A stretch of 64,000 nucleotides of DNA from Hansfordia pulvinata (lineage: Eukaryota; Ascomycota; Sordariomycetes; Xylariales): the NCBI GenBank assembly GCA_006538405.1, contig BJKQ01000009.1:1994001-2058000 (forward strand), given 5' to 3'. The stretch's first letter is position 1; every line of letters starts with the position of its first letter. Made by a program: the position numbers and the translations under genes. Below are positions 1 to 10,687 of this stretch, piece by piece. The notes below the pieces were generated by a model. That model ran no database searches. It worked only from the letters and a program-made list of their open reading frames with translations, and was not told where the DNA came from.

Positions 1-354
1 TCGCAGTTCAGGTGCGTCGCGCAACGCCGACTCCCGTGTGAACCTGTGGCCTATTGGCTGAGAAGCATCCGCGCCTTTCACGGTCCAGCTTCACGTCGCC
101 TCCCGATAAGACACATCGTTCTGATGGGGGGCCTCGGAAAGCGCACCCGCGAGCCGGACGTGAAGGTACACAGTCGGATAGGGGCATCGCGAGATTTTTG
201 TGTAGATATGACTCCCACCCCCCCCCCCCCCCCGGCCCCCTTTTTTCTGCTGGCAAACCATCCTGGTTCCATCTGAGATTTACTCCACGGAGACATACCC
301 AAGAGAAAACCCTGAAGAGAGAAAGAAACGGCTCCGCCCTCCTGATCATGAACA

Positions 355-1630
355 ATGGCGGCACGGCATCCACGGCCCAGGCAGCACCACGCCCTCGTCT
401 TCGGCGCCACCGGCGTGCTGGGGTGGGCGGTCGTGGACCAAATACTCAAGGGCTACCCGGCGGGCGAGGGGCCTACGGCCGGGTCACGGCCGTGTGCCGC
501 CGGCTGCTGACGGCCCTGGACGCGGGGGTGGCAGGCTCCGGGAGGCGGGGCTGGCGCCGGCGGGCGGGATCGATCTCACCCTGGGCGACGTCGAGAGGCT
601 CAAGAGGGTGCTCCGCCTGAAGGTCAAGTTCTGGCACTCCGTGACGCACGTCTTCTACTTTGGTACGTGACGTTTTCTCTGTGTCTTGTGTAGGAATCCG
701 TGACCTCTTTCTTATAAGAGCTGGCAAGCTCACACTCGACCTTCTGAAAAAGCATACAAGTACAGCCCGCACCCCCGGGCCGAGCGCGAGGTCAACCTGG
801 CCATGCTCAGGCAGGCGATGGGCGCCGTCCTGGACCTGGCTCCCGGACTAGAATTCGTGATCCTGCCGACAAGCACCAACGCTAGCAGGACCTTGTCGAT
901 TTTGTCTGTTTCCCTCTTTCTCTGGGAGATTCACAAGGCCACTGACGAAAAGCGAACCCCGCATGCCCGCGCCCTTTCCAGGCCTACGGCGTCCACCTGT
1001 CCCGGCGACCCTATGAGCCCCCCTACGAGGAGGACATGACCGACGCGCCGACGTGTTCCACTTTGCGCTCCGCCAAAAGCTGGCCCGCATGCAAGCCGGC
1101 CAGGCGTGGTGCTTCGCCGAGGTCCGGTGCGACATGGCTGTACGTCCCCCCCCCCCCCTGTCTAGACTTATTTTTATTCCATCCTATCCCGCGGTCAGAG
1201 TTTTGCAAATCAGCGCAACGAACCCTCCCCCCCATCATCGTCGTGGTCGTCGTCTTAAGTGCGTGTGACCCATCTCTCACGGACACGGGCACTTGGAAAG
1301 GGGCACACTGACGGGGAACAGAACAACAACACTAACTAAATAACTTAAGATCGCGCTTCGCGCCCTTCCCGAACGCGTAACAACGCCGCGGGCCTACTCA
1401 TCAAAACTTCCTCTTCGCTGTACCGCTACATGCAACGACCGAGGGCCACCCGGCGGGCCGCCGCCCCGCGCGGTTTCCTTTCCCTGCGTCCCCGTGGCCG
1501 CGTACAAACGCCCTGTGGACCGCCGGGGGGCCAGGACGCCTTCGCCCGCTTCTGCGTGCACCGAGAACTGGAGCGGACGACGCCGCGCCGGACATATTCA
1601 TCATCATCATCAGCAGCAGGCAGAGGATGA
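355..1630 (+). pseudogene. PRISE-like short-chain reductase, multiply frameshifted and C-terminally short
   Basis: Resembles the progesterone 5-beta-reductase/iridoid synthase-like (PRISE) branch of the NAD(P)-binding SDR superfamily. The N-terminus has the Rossmann motif LVFGATGVLGWAVVDQIL. Later come THVFYFAYKYSP, the strand EFVILPTSTN joined to AYGVHL, a WCFAEVR block, then SSLYRYM, FPFPA, AAYKRPVD and QDAFARFCVHREL. These blocks keep family order but occupy changing frames. Proposed exons are 355-662, 753-880, 982-1139 and 1350-1630. Intron 2 (881-981) starts with GC instead of GT. About seven frame changes are needed, every one equivalent to one missing base. The last ~90 residues of the family are not visible. 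It is either a true pseudogene or an intact gene in badly called sequence; substrate unknown. Confidence 0.65.
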
Positions 1631-2166
1631 ATAGAAGGAGAAGGTGGCCTCGCCGTGGGGAGAGGGGGGGATTGTAGGTTGGCTTTTTGGGTTTCTTTTT
1701 GCTTTTTCTTTTCTATTTCGAGATGACGAGGTTCGCGCTGGTACTCGCTTGCTGAGAAGCTCTTCGTCGTTTTGTTACCTCTATAGATGCATTCCAATCT
1801 CTCTCTTCATTCATGACAATGAATAGATGAGAACAGCAACTAGAGTGCGAGCTGGAGTAATGGGCTCGAGAATATTGCTGCCCAGACCAGCCGCAAAGTT
1901 TGGTACATATCGGCAAGGCTCGCTAGCAGATCAGCCGCGCCATTGAAAGACGAGACAATGACGACGCGGATATTTGACCTTCTGATAAGAGCGCGATCAA
2001 CCAACCTTTCCGAGGACCCTGGAGCAATAGAATCGGCTATTCAGGAGCGCACACGATCAGCATCATGGCCACGGCAATCTGCTCACGCGATGGCTCGGTG
2101 TCCTTCATTTCAAAGACTTTAGGCGAGACACACGTCTGAAGAGGCATCTGCTCCATTGCAAGCTAT
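1631..2166. other. Intergenic stretch, no gene seen
   Basis: About 540 bp between the reductase relic and the convergent 268-aa ORF. Short open frames here have no recognisable features. Confidence 0.5.
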
Positions 2167-2973
2167 CTACGACGCAGTCATGTTCCCGTACGACAAGGGG
2201 TCATCGCAGCCCACCATGAGCCTCTTCGCGCAGGCAAAATGCTCCCTGGTGAGAGCCTGATTTGCCAGGTTGACCAGGAACAGCGCCTCGGCCTGCCAGA
2301 GCGGCAGGTCGTGGGCACACAGAGAGCGGTCCAGGAAGTCGTGAGGCAATGCTATGCGGAGAGCGAGGGCCTCCATGGGCGACAACCCGGTCGCCGGCCG
2401 AGACGCCACACCTAGCTTTGCGAAATCCCCGCTGGCCTCGCTGTGCATCGGATGCTCGAGGCCGGGAAGGCCGGCGCTGCCATCGACGAGAGGAGGCTGC
2501 ACTGCAGGCTCTTTTACCGATGCATTCCCCTTCGCTGAATGGTATGATGCTAATACGGGGTCGATGTGCGCGTAGTCGTGGGAAGGCCTTGTCGCTGCCT
2601 GGTTCCGATCTAGAGGCCGACCACTTTCTGTTCCGAACTCGAGATACGCAGGTGCGCCTATACTGGTCGTAGACGCCCGGGCGAGCCTCGCAGTCGCGTC
2701 AGGGTTTGAGCGGACCATTCGTCTTTCAAGCTCCGCGGCGGACATGCAAATCCCGTCGAGGTACACAGAGCGATGACTGTCGAAGTCGAAAGAGATGCGC
2801 ACATCGAAGCGCGCGACCTGGTCCAAGAACACCCCACCGTAATCTTCCACCCAGCAGACACAGTAGGCTCGCCTCAGAATTCTTTGCCTGAAGAAAGAAC
2901 TCCGGGTGGTGCATCTGCGCCCACGATGAGAGTCGGTGGTTTTCTGGTCACTCGCCGTTTCGGACCTGGACAC
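2167..2973 (-). CDS. Hypothetical protein, 268 aa
   Basis: A single uninterrupted frame starting at 2973. I do not recognise it. The N-terminal ~30 residues are Arg/Ser/Thr-rich. A block near residues 37-75 looks folded (YCVCWVEDYGG, then FDVRISFDFD, then a Tyr-Leu-Asp-Gly turn). The middle is Pro/Ala/Ser-rich and probably disordered. A C-terminal part of about residues 195-260 is Leu/Ala-rich and likely helical (LSPMEALALRIALPHDFL). No signal peptide or membrane segment is apparent. The ATG is uncertain because a second short frame beginning at 3080 overlaps the 5' end and could be an upstream exon. Being hypothetical, it could be a chance ORF, though its amphipathic pattern argues against that. 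Confidence 0.42.
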   Translation of the reverse strand: MSRSETASDQKTTDSHRGRRCTTRSSFFRQRILRRAYCVCWVEDYGGVFLDQVARFDVRISFDFDSHRSVYLDGICMSAAELERRMVRSNPDATARLARASTTSIGAPAYLEFGTESGRPLDRNQAATRPSHDYAHIDPVLASYHSAKGNASVKEPAVQPPLVDGSAGLPGLEHPMHSEASGDFAKLGVASRPATGLSPMEALALRIALPHDFLDRSLCAHDLPLWQAEALFLVNLANQALTREHFACAKRLMVGCDDPLSYGNMTAS

Positions 2974-3401
2974 ATAGCTCTCTGTCGGCAGGCTTCAGAA
3001 TCCTGGGGAAACGTGTCTGACGACCCGGAGAAGATGCTTCTGCCTGCCAATGTTGATGGTTGATCCGCTACCTCGTTCATTTGGGGCTGGACAAGTTAGG
3101 AGATGATTTGATCCGAGCAGCTTATGCATTATAAGTTCTATTCAGCCCTTTGTGGCCATTTGGAATGTTCCTTCTTGTTGCTCAGGGCCTGAATTTTTGG
3201 CTTTTATCTCTCGACGGAGGATAACATCGAAACACAGTTCTCCTGTTGCTCCACGCCCCTCTTTGTTCCGTTTCTGAACCTGTGGTCATGACGAAGCACG
3301 TGTTGGGCTGCCTAAGACAAGTCGGCCGCGTCGGTGGATCTCCTGGGTTGACGTCTTGATTGATAGTGGTATTCTAGGTAAGCAATGATAGCGCGGACTA
3401 C
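2974..3401. other. Intergenic stretch, no gene seen
   Basis: About 430 bp of mixed composition with one TACCTAGGTA-type sequence near 3400. No gene features apart from the possible alternative 5' exon noted for the ORF at 2167-2973. Confidence 0.4.
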
Positions 3402-4253
3402 CTAGGTAGAAGCGAGAGCGTGCCCGATTCCGTGGCTGCTCGCCTCGCGCCTTCGACGCGGCTTCCGGTGCGATCTCTTCTCATCCATCGCGCTCTTCCA
3501 CGCCCAGATGGCCAGGGCGGAGCTGGCCGCCACCAGCTCCCAGTCCTGCCCGAACGAGTCGAGGAACTGGAACTTGAAGTGCACGGGCGAGTCGGCCATG
3601 CCCCAGGCCAGGATGGCCACGATCTGCTTGCCGTCGTTGGTGACGGGCACGCCGATCTCGGCGGCCTCCGGGACGCCCTCCACCCTCACCAGCTTCATCC
3701 CGCTGCGCGAGCACTCCAGCTCCCTGACCTCTTCGCACGAGCTGCTCCTCCACCCAAAGGTCTCCGGGCGCCCGCCGGCCGGGCCGGCCATGGTGAACTC
3801 GAAGTCGTTGAGCTGCGCGCGCTTGCACTTGGCGATCTGGATCTCGGTGTTGGGCAGCTGCCCGGCGGCGGCGGCGGCGGCTGGCGAGATGATGGTGACG
3901 CGGCGACGCTTCAGGTCGATGCTCGACCAGCTCGGCGAGTTCTCCGAGGTCCCGTGCCGGAGCGTGAGGCGGTCCGGGAGGCGCAGGCGGTGGCGATGGT
4001 GGTGGTGGTGGTGGCGCGTGACGTGGGACGTGACGCGGAACAGGGGGCGCGTCTCTTCGGATCCGACGTACGCCTTGTTGATGCCGTCATCCCCGAACAC
4101 GGCGAAGGTGATGGGTAGATGGCTGACATTATCGAGATTGGGGCGCGGAAGCTGGGACAGTGCTTCGAGGGGCCGCGAATGTCCATTCCCATCCAGCTGG
4201 TCGGGCAGGCAGGCGGAGAATGGGACGACGGCAGCTTTGGGATGCTCGTCCAT
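3402..4253 (-). CDS. Tubby C-terminal-like / LURP-one-like fungal protein
   Basis: A 283-aa single-exon frame. It matches the block order of a widespread uncharacterised fungal family with a tubby/LURP-one-like beta-barrel: SHLPITFAVFGDD near residue 45, a Tyr-Val-Gly hairpin, LTLRHGTSENSP, then GRPETFGWRSSS, KLVRVEG, KQIVAILAWG and a C-terminal helix DWELVAASSALAIWAWKS. There is no signal peptide; family members are probably intracellular. A six-His run with further His/Arg residues (about residues 81-92) and a poly-Ala run interrupt the barrel, encoded by CAC/CAT and GCC triplet repeats. The C-terminal tail is basic. Molecular function is unknown for the family. A long frame on the opposite strand is judged a GC-driven shadow. 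Confidence 0.68.
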   Translation of the reverse strand: MDEHPKAAVVPFSACLPDQLDGNGHSRPLEALSQLPRPNLDNVSHLPITFAVFGDDGINKAYVGSEETRPLFRVTSHVTRHHHHHHRHRLRLPDRLTLRHGTSENSPSWSSIDLKRRRVTIISPAAAAAAGQLPNTEIQIAKCKRAQLNDFEFTMAGPAGGRPETFGWRSSSCEEVRELECSRSGMKLVRVEGVPEAAEIGVPVTNDGKQIVAILAWGMADSPVHFKFQFLDSFGQDWELVAASSALAIWAWKSAMDEKRSHRKPRRRREASSHGIGHALAST

Positions 4254-5858
4254 GGCGGAGGGATGGGGAGTACTAATACGATACAGAAACAGATGCCCGG
4301 CTAGAGAATCGGGGAGAACCCAGGGTGATGTTGTGAAGGGCGATCAGGCGATAGACGTGCAGGTTCCCGAGGGTCGATTGAAAGCATATCAGCCCAGCAG
4401 AAGACGATCGTAAGAGGTACGATGTACACGAATGCGCCTGCTCTTCTCAGCGACGGGAGAACCAAGGCATTGAGAACTCAAATCTGTACCTATAATTCTT
4501 TCTGTACCTCAACATGAGGTAGCCCAGGGATATAGGATGTAGGTACTTAGGTAGGTTGCACCATGTACATGCCGTGTGTGAGTGCAAGGCCTGGGGGCGA
4601 CTTCCTCGATTCGCAACATCCGGAGCTTCAGGTCCGCCAGACGTACCTAAGGAATACTTTGGAACTATTGCGTCCGGCTGTGAGCAGTGCGCCTTCAGCC
4701 AAGGCGATGCGCTCCTGAACTGTTGCTTGAGGTTTGAAAAATCCTTGGGTGTCGGCAATGCTCGTAGAGTTGATGCGGTTCCGAGTCTGACTCCCTGTTC
4801 GTTTCTGCAAAGATATCGAGCGGATATAGATTATGGCCGGGTTGCGGTCGCCGTCTCGCATCATTTCCAAAATTCTCCGGGGGGATCAAATGTTGTCATC
4901 TATATAGAACGTTGGAAAAGACGGAGAGGAGAAATGATTGATCGTATTTGATCCCGTCTTGGCTTAAGGGACCCTTTCGTCTCGCCGTTTCAGACGGGGC
5001 AGATTTCCAACTATCATATCGATAAATGTAGGTAGCTCATCTGGGCTTGGCTTGACCACCAACGCACCATCCCCTTTCAGCCTCGCTGCCATTGCGGAAC
5101 GTACACGTGCGCGAAGCCCGGCTCATAAAGCCCTTCTTCAACTGAGAAGCTGCCGACGGGGTCAGTCCGCACCTCCCGCATCTCCGCAATACGACACAGT
5201 CCCGCAGGGATACTCCGGCCTCGTGCCATGGCTGTGGCTGCGAGCCTTGCAAAGCCTAGACCCTCGTGATCGGGCATTCCCAGCCAGCCTTGACGTCCAG
5301 CGGCACCGTGAGTGGCACATATGCTGGAGCCGTATACCGCGATGCAGGGATCTGAGCTGACCTTGCGGATACGCGACCTCGACGCGGCGCGGTGCGCAAA
5401 GGGTCAAGCAGGAGTACCCCGCCGATGATGATCAGCGTCCTCCCCGTGGGTGGTCGGGGTAGCCACCCCTTAGTGGACGGGTCGCCAGACCCAGAGGTGC
5501 AAGACCTCGGCAAACCCCTCACCCGGACAAGGATCGCGAGACGCTTGCGGCGGCGTCCGATCGTCCCAGTGTCCGGCGTATCGGGAGTCTGGCACTGTTG
5601 TTGCATTGCTAGCTGTCACGCTGGACCATTGTGGCTTGGCTTTGATGCTAACGGGTGAGTGGCAAGGTGGACATAAATGGAGAAGAGGTCCCAGTGATTT
5701 GTCGCTTTCAGCAGCAGTCCCAAAACCACGATTGCCGGCACTGCCTCGCCAGCAACGACTCGTCAAGACCCTGATACCCCTTGTCTTCTTGTGTGAGACA
5801 GCAGCAATTGACAAACGTCATCTGGGACGTGCTGGCCCTAGAGGCGGCGGATATAATC
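4254..5858. other. Intergenic stretch, no gene supported
   Basis: About 1.6 kb between two divergent genes, so it contains both promoters. It holds GTAGGTACTTAGGTAGG-like sequence near 4540 and GTAGGTAG near 5030. Open frames of 60-130 codons occur in several phases without recognisable domains. Confidence 0.5.
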
Positions 5859-8497
5859 ATGGCTGACTCACCCGTTGCGCACGTGGATCTTGCCTTGCCC
5901 AGACCCTCCGACACCTCTTTCTTCAACGAGACGCAATGGAGGATTCTTCTGGCCATCATGGACGCCTTGGTCCCGCCGATAGCTTCCGAAGCCAGCAGTG
6001 AAGATCGAAAAAACGCTTACTTGCTTCCCCAAGCCGCCCTGGACGAGCTGTTCACAGCGGCCCAGCGGAAGGCGACGACTACGCCGGACAAGGAGACATT
6101 CCAGCGCTACCTGGCAGAGAGAATCACGGACCAGCAAGAGTTCAAAGACTACCTGGGCACGACGCTCTCGAGGCTGCCCGCTGACGCCCAGCAGCAGCTA
6201 GGCACCATGTTATCGGTCCTGTCGTGAGTCCCCATATGAGGCGAGAAGACACTGCCCCAGACTGACACACGAGAAGGTCACGTTGGGGGAGCCTCCTGAT
6301 GACGGGCCACTTCCAGCCTTTCGACGCGCTGACGCTGGAGTCGCGCGAGTCCGTGATCCAGGGCTGGCAGCGGTCGCGGATCGGGGCGTGCCGCGACTTT
6401 GCCAAGGGGGTGGCCGGGCTGGGCAAGAAGGTCTGGTCGCAGACCAGCCCGCTGTTCAAGCAGCTGAGCGGCTGGACCGACCTGCCGGCCGACTACGAGG
6501 CGGCCAAGCCGCCCGAGTACCGGTTCGAGCAGTTCCCCGCCGCCCCGGAGACAGAGGAGGGAGCGGAGGAGGAGGAGGAGGAAGTGGTCATCGACACGGA
6601 CGTGGTGATTGTGGGCTCGGGCTGCGGCGGGGCCGTGTGCGCGCGGGTGCTGGCCGAGGCGGGCCACCGGGTGACGGTGGTCGACAAGGGCTACTACTTC
6701 CCGCCGTCGCAGCTGCCGATGCGGTCCGCGGCGGGCGAGACGTACCTGTTCGAGAACGGCGGCTTGCTGCCCGCCGACGACGGCTCGCTGTCCATCGTGG
6801 CGGGCTCGACGTGGGGCGGCGGCGGCAGCGTCAACTGGGGCGTCAGCCTGCGGACGCCCGACTACGTGCGCGAGGAGTGGGCGCGGGAGCGGGGCTTGCC
6901 CTTCTTCGCGCCGGGGGCCGGGGCCGGCGGGCTCGACGAGTCGCTCGACCGCGTCTGCGCGTTCATGGGCGTGTCCGACGCCGAGGTCCGGCAGAACCAC
7001 CGCGGCCGGGTCCTGCTGGACGGGGCGCGGGCGCGCGGGTGGCGCGCGCGGGCGACGCCGCACAACTCGGGCGGCCGGCCGCACGACTGCGGCCGCTGCC
7101 ACCTCGGCTGCGGGTCCTCGGGCAAGCAGGGGCCCGCCGTCAGCTGGCTGCCCGCGGCGGCCCGGGCGGGCGCGCGGTTCGTCGAGGGCTTCGAGGCGGA
7201 GCGCGTCACGTTCGCCGACTTTGCCAGCGGCAAGAAGGCCAGCGGCGTCGTGGGCACGTGGACGTCGAGGGACCGCGAGGGGCTGCTGGGCGGGCCGGAC
7301 GGCGAGCGCACGCGCCGGAGGGTCCGGATCAAGGCCCGGAGGGTGATTCTGTCGAGCGGCACGCTTTGGAGTCCGGTTCTGCTGCGCAAGAGCGGGCTGT
7401 CGGTATGTTTTTTTGCGTCTCGTTTCTTTCTCTCTCTCTCTCGCGCGCGCGCACTTGCATGGTCTGCTCTATTCTTGCTGCTTGTCAGGTCGTGGCTATT
7501 AACACTGGAAGAATCCGAATATTGGGCGCAACACGTACCTCCACCCCGTCAGCTTCGTCGCGGCGTTCTACGACGAGGAGACCGAGCCGTGGGAGGGGTG
7601 CGCCATCACCAGCGTCTGCACCGAGTTTGAGAATCTGGACGGCCAAGGCCACGGGACCAAGCTGGAGCCCCTGTGCATGGTGGTAAGACAAACCCCCTGA
7701 ATCCCAACGATCCGCGGCACTCGGACGGTTACGCTAGTCGCTTGGAATCACGAGGCCCTCTGCGCCTTACTCACCGTACTTACCCCCGTTATTACTCAGC
7801 CTTTCCTCGTCGCGGGCAACATGCCGTGGCGCAGCGCCCTCGACTTCAAGCTCACCGCCCTGCGGTACCGGCACATGGACACGTGGTTCTCGATGCCGCG
7901 GGAGCGCGACACGGGCCGCGTGTACCCGGACCCGGCGACCGGCCGCCCCCGCGTCGACTACACGCCCAGCGCCTTCGACCGCGCCCACGGGCTCGAGGGC
8001 ATCCTCGCCCTGTGCCGCATCTGCTACTCGAGCGGCGCCGCCGAGATTCGCCCCTGGCTGCCCGGCGTCGAGCCGTTTGTCCGCCGGCGGCCGCGGCCGC
8101 GGCAGCCCCGGCAGGAGGGCGCGGACCCGGGCCAGCCACCTCCTTCCGGCCCCAGTCCCGAAAAGAAGGAGGGGAAGAAGAGGAGGAGGATGAGGAGGAG
8201 GAGGAGAAGAAGGAGGAGGCCCGGTTCGAAAAGTGGCTGCAGACGGTGCGCGCCAGCGGCATCCCCGTCGACGCGCCCTGGGGCTGCGCGCACCAGATGG
8301 GCTCGTGCCGGATGAGCGCGGCGCCCGAGGACGGCGTCGTCGACCCCGCCGGCCGGGTCTGGGGCGTCGAGGGCCTGTACGTCGCCGACGCCAGCGTCTT
8401 CCCCAGCGCCAGCGGCGTCAACCCCATGGTCACCAACATGGCCATATCCGACCACACGGCCCGCGGCGTGTCTGCCAGCCTGAAGAGTATGGGGTGA
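5859..8497 (+). CDS. Long-chain fatty alcohol oxidase (GMC flavoprotein)
   Basis: Oxidises long-chain alcohols to aldehydes with release of H2O2. Relatives sit in peroxisomal or ER membranes. Exons: 5859-6223, 6277-7402, 7512-7682, 7800-8497, about 786 aa. Splice sites are canonical (GTGAGT, GTATGT, GTAAGA). The N-terminal helical domain typical of the family contains FFNETQWRILLAIMDALVPP. An ADP-binding motif VVIVGSGCGGAVCARVLAEA follows at about residue 240, then TWGGGGSVNWG, a CGRCHLGC segment, and the C-terminal GMC signature ASGVNPMVTNMAI. Exon 4 changes frame between about 8080 and 8220, within or next to a Glu/Lys-rich low-complexity insert. Adding one base makes the summed exons divisible by three. 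ATG 5859 is chosen for its ATCATGG context and family-like N-terminus; an in-frame ATG at 5781 is possible. Confidence 0.9.
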
Positions 8498-9659
8498 GCG
8501 CGCTCAGACGGTTTCGGTTGCAAGTGCCGGCTGGGTGAATTTTGAGTCTCGATAGGGAAGGGTGAGGAGATGCTCGTCATTGAGCGAGATGCTGAGGAGG
8601 TGTGATCGTGTCGCGTATTCGGAGACCGTGGTTGACAACCCTCGGTATGCAAGTATCTGTACCAATCTTACATACACATTGTGCAAGACCACGTAGTAGC
8701 GCGTAGGTTCGTAGGATATTCTTGTGGCCGCAACTTGGATCCTCTGCTCGACCGGCAGCGGAGAGGTACGCGAAAGGCCTCTTCAGGGCTGAGTCATCAG
8801 TCTTCACATCAACGCCCAGGGCTTTGTGTATCTAAACCGCGAGGTCGGGCCACCTCATTTCTTTCGACTTCGTGGCAAGACCGTCGTTTTTTTCACTTAC
8901 AACGTACATATTTGAGCCCATCTCGGTCAGTTGGACGTTAGGTATCCTGACAATACACCCACGACCGCGGATATTGCGTGCCCCGCTCCATGTGAGCGGA
9001 TCTCCAGAGATAGTGACGGCCCGGTGACCACCCGCGGGCCCCCTAAGAGTAGATATGGCGGGCACAGAGGCAGAATGTGAGTCCCGAAAAGTGACAAGTC
9101 TAAAACGCCGGCTGCCAAGTGGCAGAGGGGGAGCTGCTTTGAAATGGATAGCTCTGCATTTGATTGTAGACATCTCTGTAAATGGCTGCTGAAGACTCGA
9201 ACTGGCCCTGGCAATCGGCACGCAGCCGGACGGCGTTTCGGGCTAACGCCGGTGTGCCCGAGAAACCGAGGACGGACCGTCGGAGCCTCGTGTCGAAGAG
9301 CTGGCCAGTGAAGTCTGGGCTCTCAAGGCGGAACTTTGAAGGATAGAGGCGAATCTTGTTTCCGGGTTGGCTTAGGAATCCGGCCATACCATACCGTCCC
9401 GACTTTCGCCTTGTGATCCGATGGCGCACTTGTTTATCAGACAAAAGCAGCAAGCTCGTCGCCTATCTCGATCCATGAAGGCGACGTACCAACAGGTGGC
9501 CGAATGTTCCTCCCGATGTGACTCAAAGTGAGCGCTGCCTAGCCATGGGCTACAAGAGATATACAAGATTGATCTGTTTCTCCTGATCAGCAACAACGCT
9601 GTGCCATCGAAATCATGTACCGCCTCGGCGATACCCAGCACGGCATTCGAGCAGACATC
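8498..9659. other. Intergenic stretch with two predicted hairpins
   Basis: No gene seen. Two perfect 6-bp stems lie close together: 8983-8988 with 8994-8999 (5-nt loop) and 9018-9023 with 9035-9040 (11-nt loop). The block does not match a 5S rRNA or tRNA layout that I can recognise. Confidence 0.35.
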
Positions 9660-10238
9660 ATGCTCCGGTTATTTACAGTACTCCTCATCTGCTCGTCAAA
9701 ACGCGCTTCGGCCCTACCCATCGCCAATGGGGGTTTGATAGAGAGCCGGGCACCCTACGTCAAGCGAGCCGAAGATGGCGAGTGGATCGAACACGGTGAC
9801 CTGCCAAAGATTTGAATGGGCAAAGTAATGGGCCGCGGCGCGAGGTCAAAAGTGCGGGTGGCAACAATGAAGAAAGGTTTTGGACGGCAGAGGCGCGTCG
9901 CTTCGAAGGTTTGCGACGGCCGGTACTGGCCGGGGAGCTGCGCCCAGGACGATGCGCTGATGAAGCGGGCGAGGAGCAAGCTGCCCCGTCAGTTCAAGAA
10001 GAACATACCCGAGCTTTTCGCGTCTACGGCGATAGTAGATAGAGGGGGATCAGGAACTGCCACACTGATCACGTTGGCCGACGGCGGCACCCTTTGAGAG
10101 GCCTTGCCGGAATAGGCTCGCGAAGCGGCTGGCCACGAGATCAAAGCCGACGCGCTGCGCCTTGCTGAGTTAACTGAACAGATCAACAAGGCAGGGGTCA
10201 TCAATAGCAATATCCGGACGCCTAACGTCGGATTTTAA
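9660..10238 (+). pseudogene. Small secreted-protein-like frame with three in-frame stops
   Basis: One phase can be read from ATG 9660 to the TAA at 10236-10238 across three internal stops (TGA 9813-9815, TGA 10095-10097, TAG 10110-10112). The N-terminus looks like a signal peptide (MLRLFTVLLICSSKRASA). A Kex2-like Lys-Arg lies further on. The middle is basic (KLPRQFKKNIPELF) and the end helical (HEIKADALRLAELTEQI). The stops are those produced by C-to-T changes in CGA or CAG codons, as expected of repeat-induced point mutation, but I cannot show a repeat partner. No family recognised. It could also be chance continuity of a frame. Confidence 0.3.
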
Positions 10239-10411
10239 AAAAAAGCGCGACTCTGTGTCCATGTCGCTCGGAGAGTACTTGTTCTTCCACTGGGATCATG
10301 CCAAGTTTGCCCATGGCGACTCCCGATACGACTCAGCGGATGGCATTGGCGCCCTGAGAATTATATAGGAGATGATTACCCAGGCAACAGTCGGGGACTG
10401 ACACCGCCGAC

Positions 10412-10687
10412 ATGTCATCAGACGACGACTTCGAACAAAAGATCCGGCACGGCTTGGAAGCGGTGGACAAGGAGGCCGACTCGAAGCTAGTGGGGCTCCT
10501 CACGGTCGCGAAAGCAAGAACGACACGGTCCGACGAGCTTGTAGAACGCATTCGAGCCGACGTCGACGACGCCTTCAGCCCAAGAAAAAGCAAGTCAGAC
10601 ACAAAGCCAAAACCAAAAGAGACAACAAAAACAAACGAGGTAACGGCATGGTTCAAGTCGTTGGGGGGACGGAAAAAGGAGTCCTGA
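10412..10687 (+). CDS. Small charged hypothetical protein, 91 aa
   Basis: An intronless frame with a reasonable start context (GCCGACATG). The first ~55 residues are acidic and probably form one or two amphipathic helices (MSSDDDFEQKIRHGLEAVDK). The C-terminal third is Lys/Thr/Ser-rich, ending in WFKSLGGRKKES. No signal peptide, cysteines or known domain. It follows the interrupted secreted-type frame on the same strand by about 170 bp, so both may be remnants of one locus. Function unknown. Confidence 0.38.
   Translation: MSSDDDFEQKIRHGLEAVDKEADSKLVGLLTVAKARTTRSDELVERIRADVDDAFSPRKSKSDTKPKPKETTKTNEVTAWFKSLGGRKKES

Noticed and set aside
3508..4413. 301-codon plus-strand frame
   Set aside because: Antisense to the tubby-like gene, which matches a known fungal family block by block.
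8940..9060. Possible 5S rRNA or Pol III gene
   Set aside because: A GGTGACCAC string recalls fungal 5S, but helices I and III and the internal control region do not line up.
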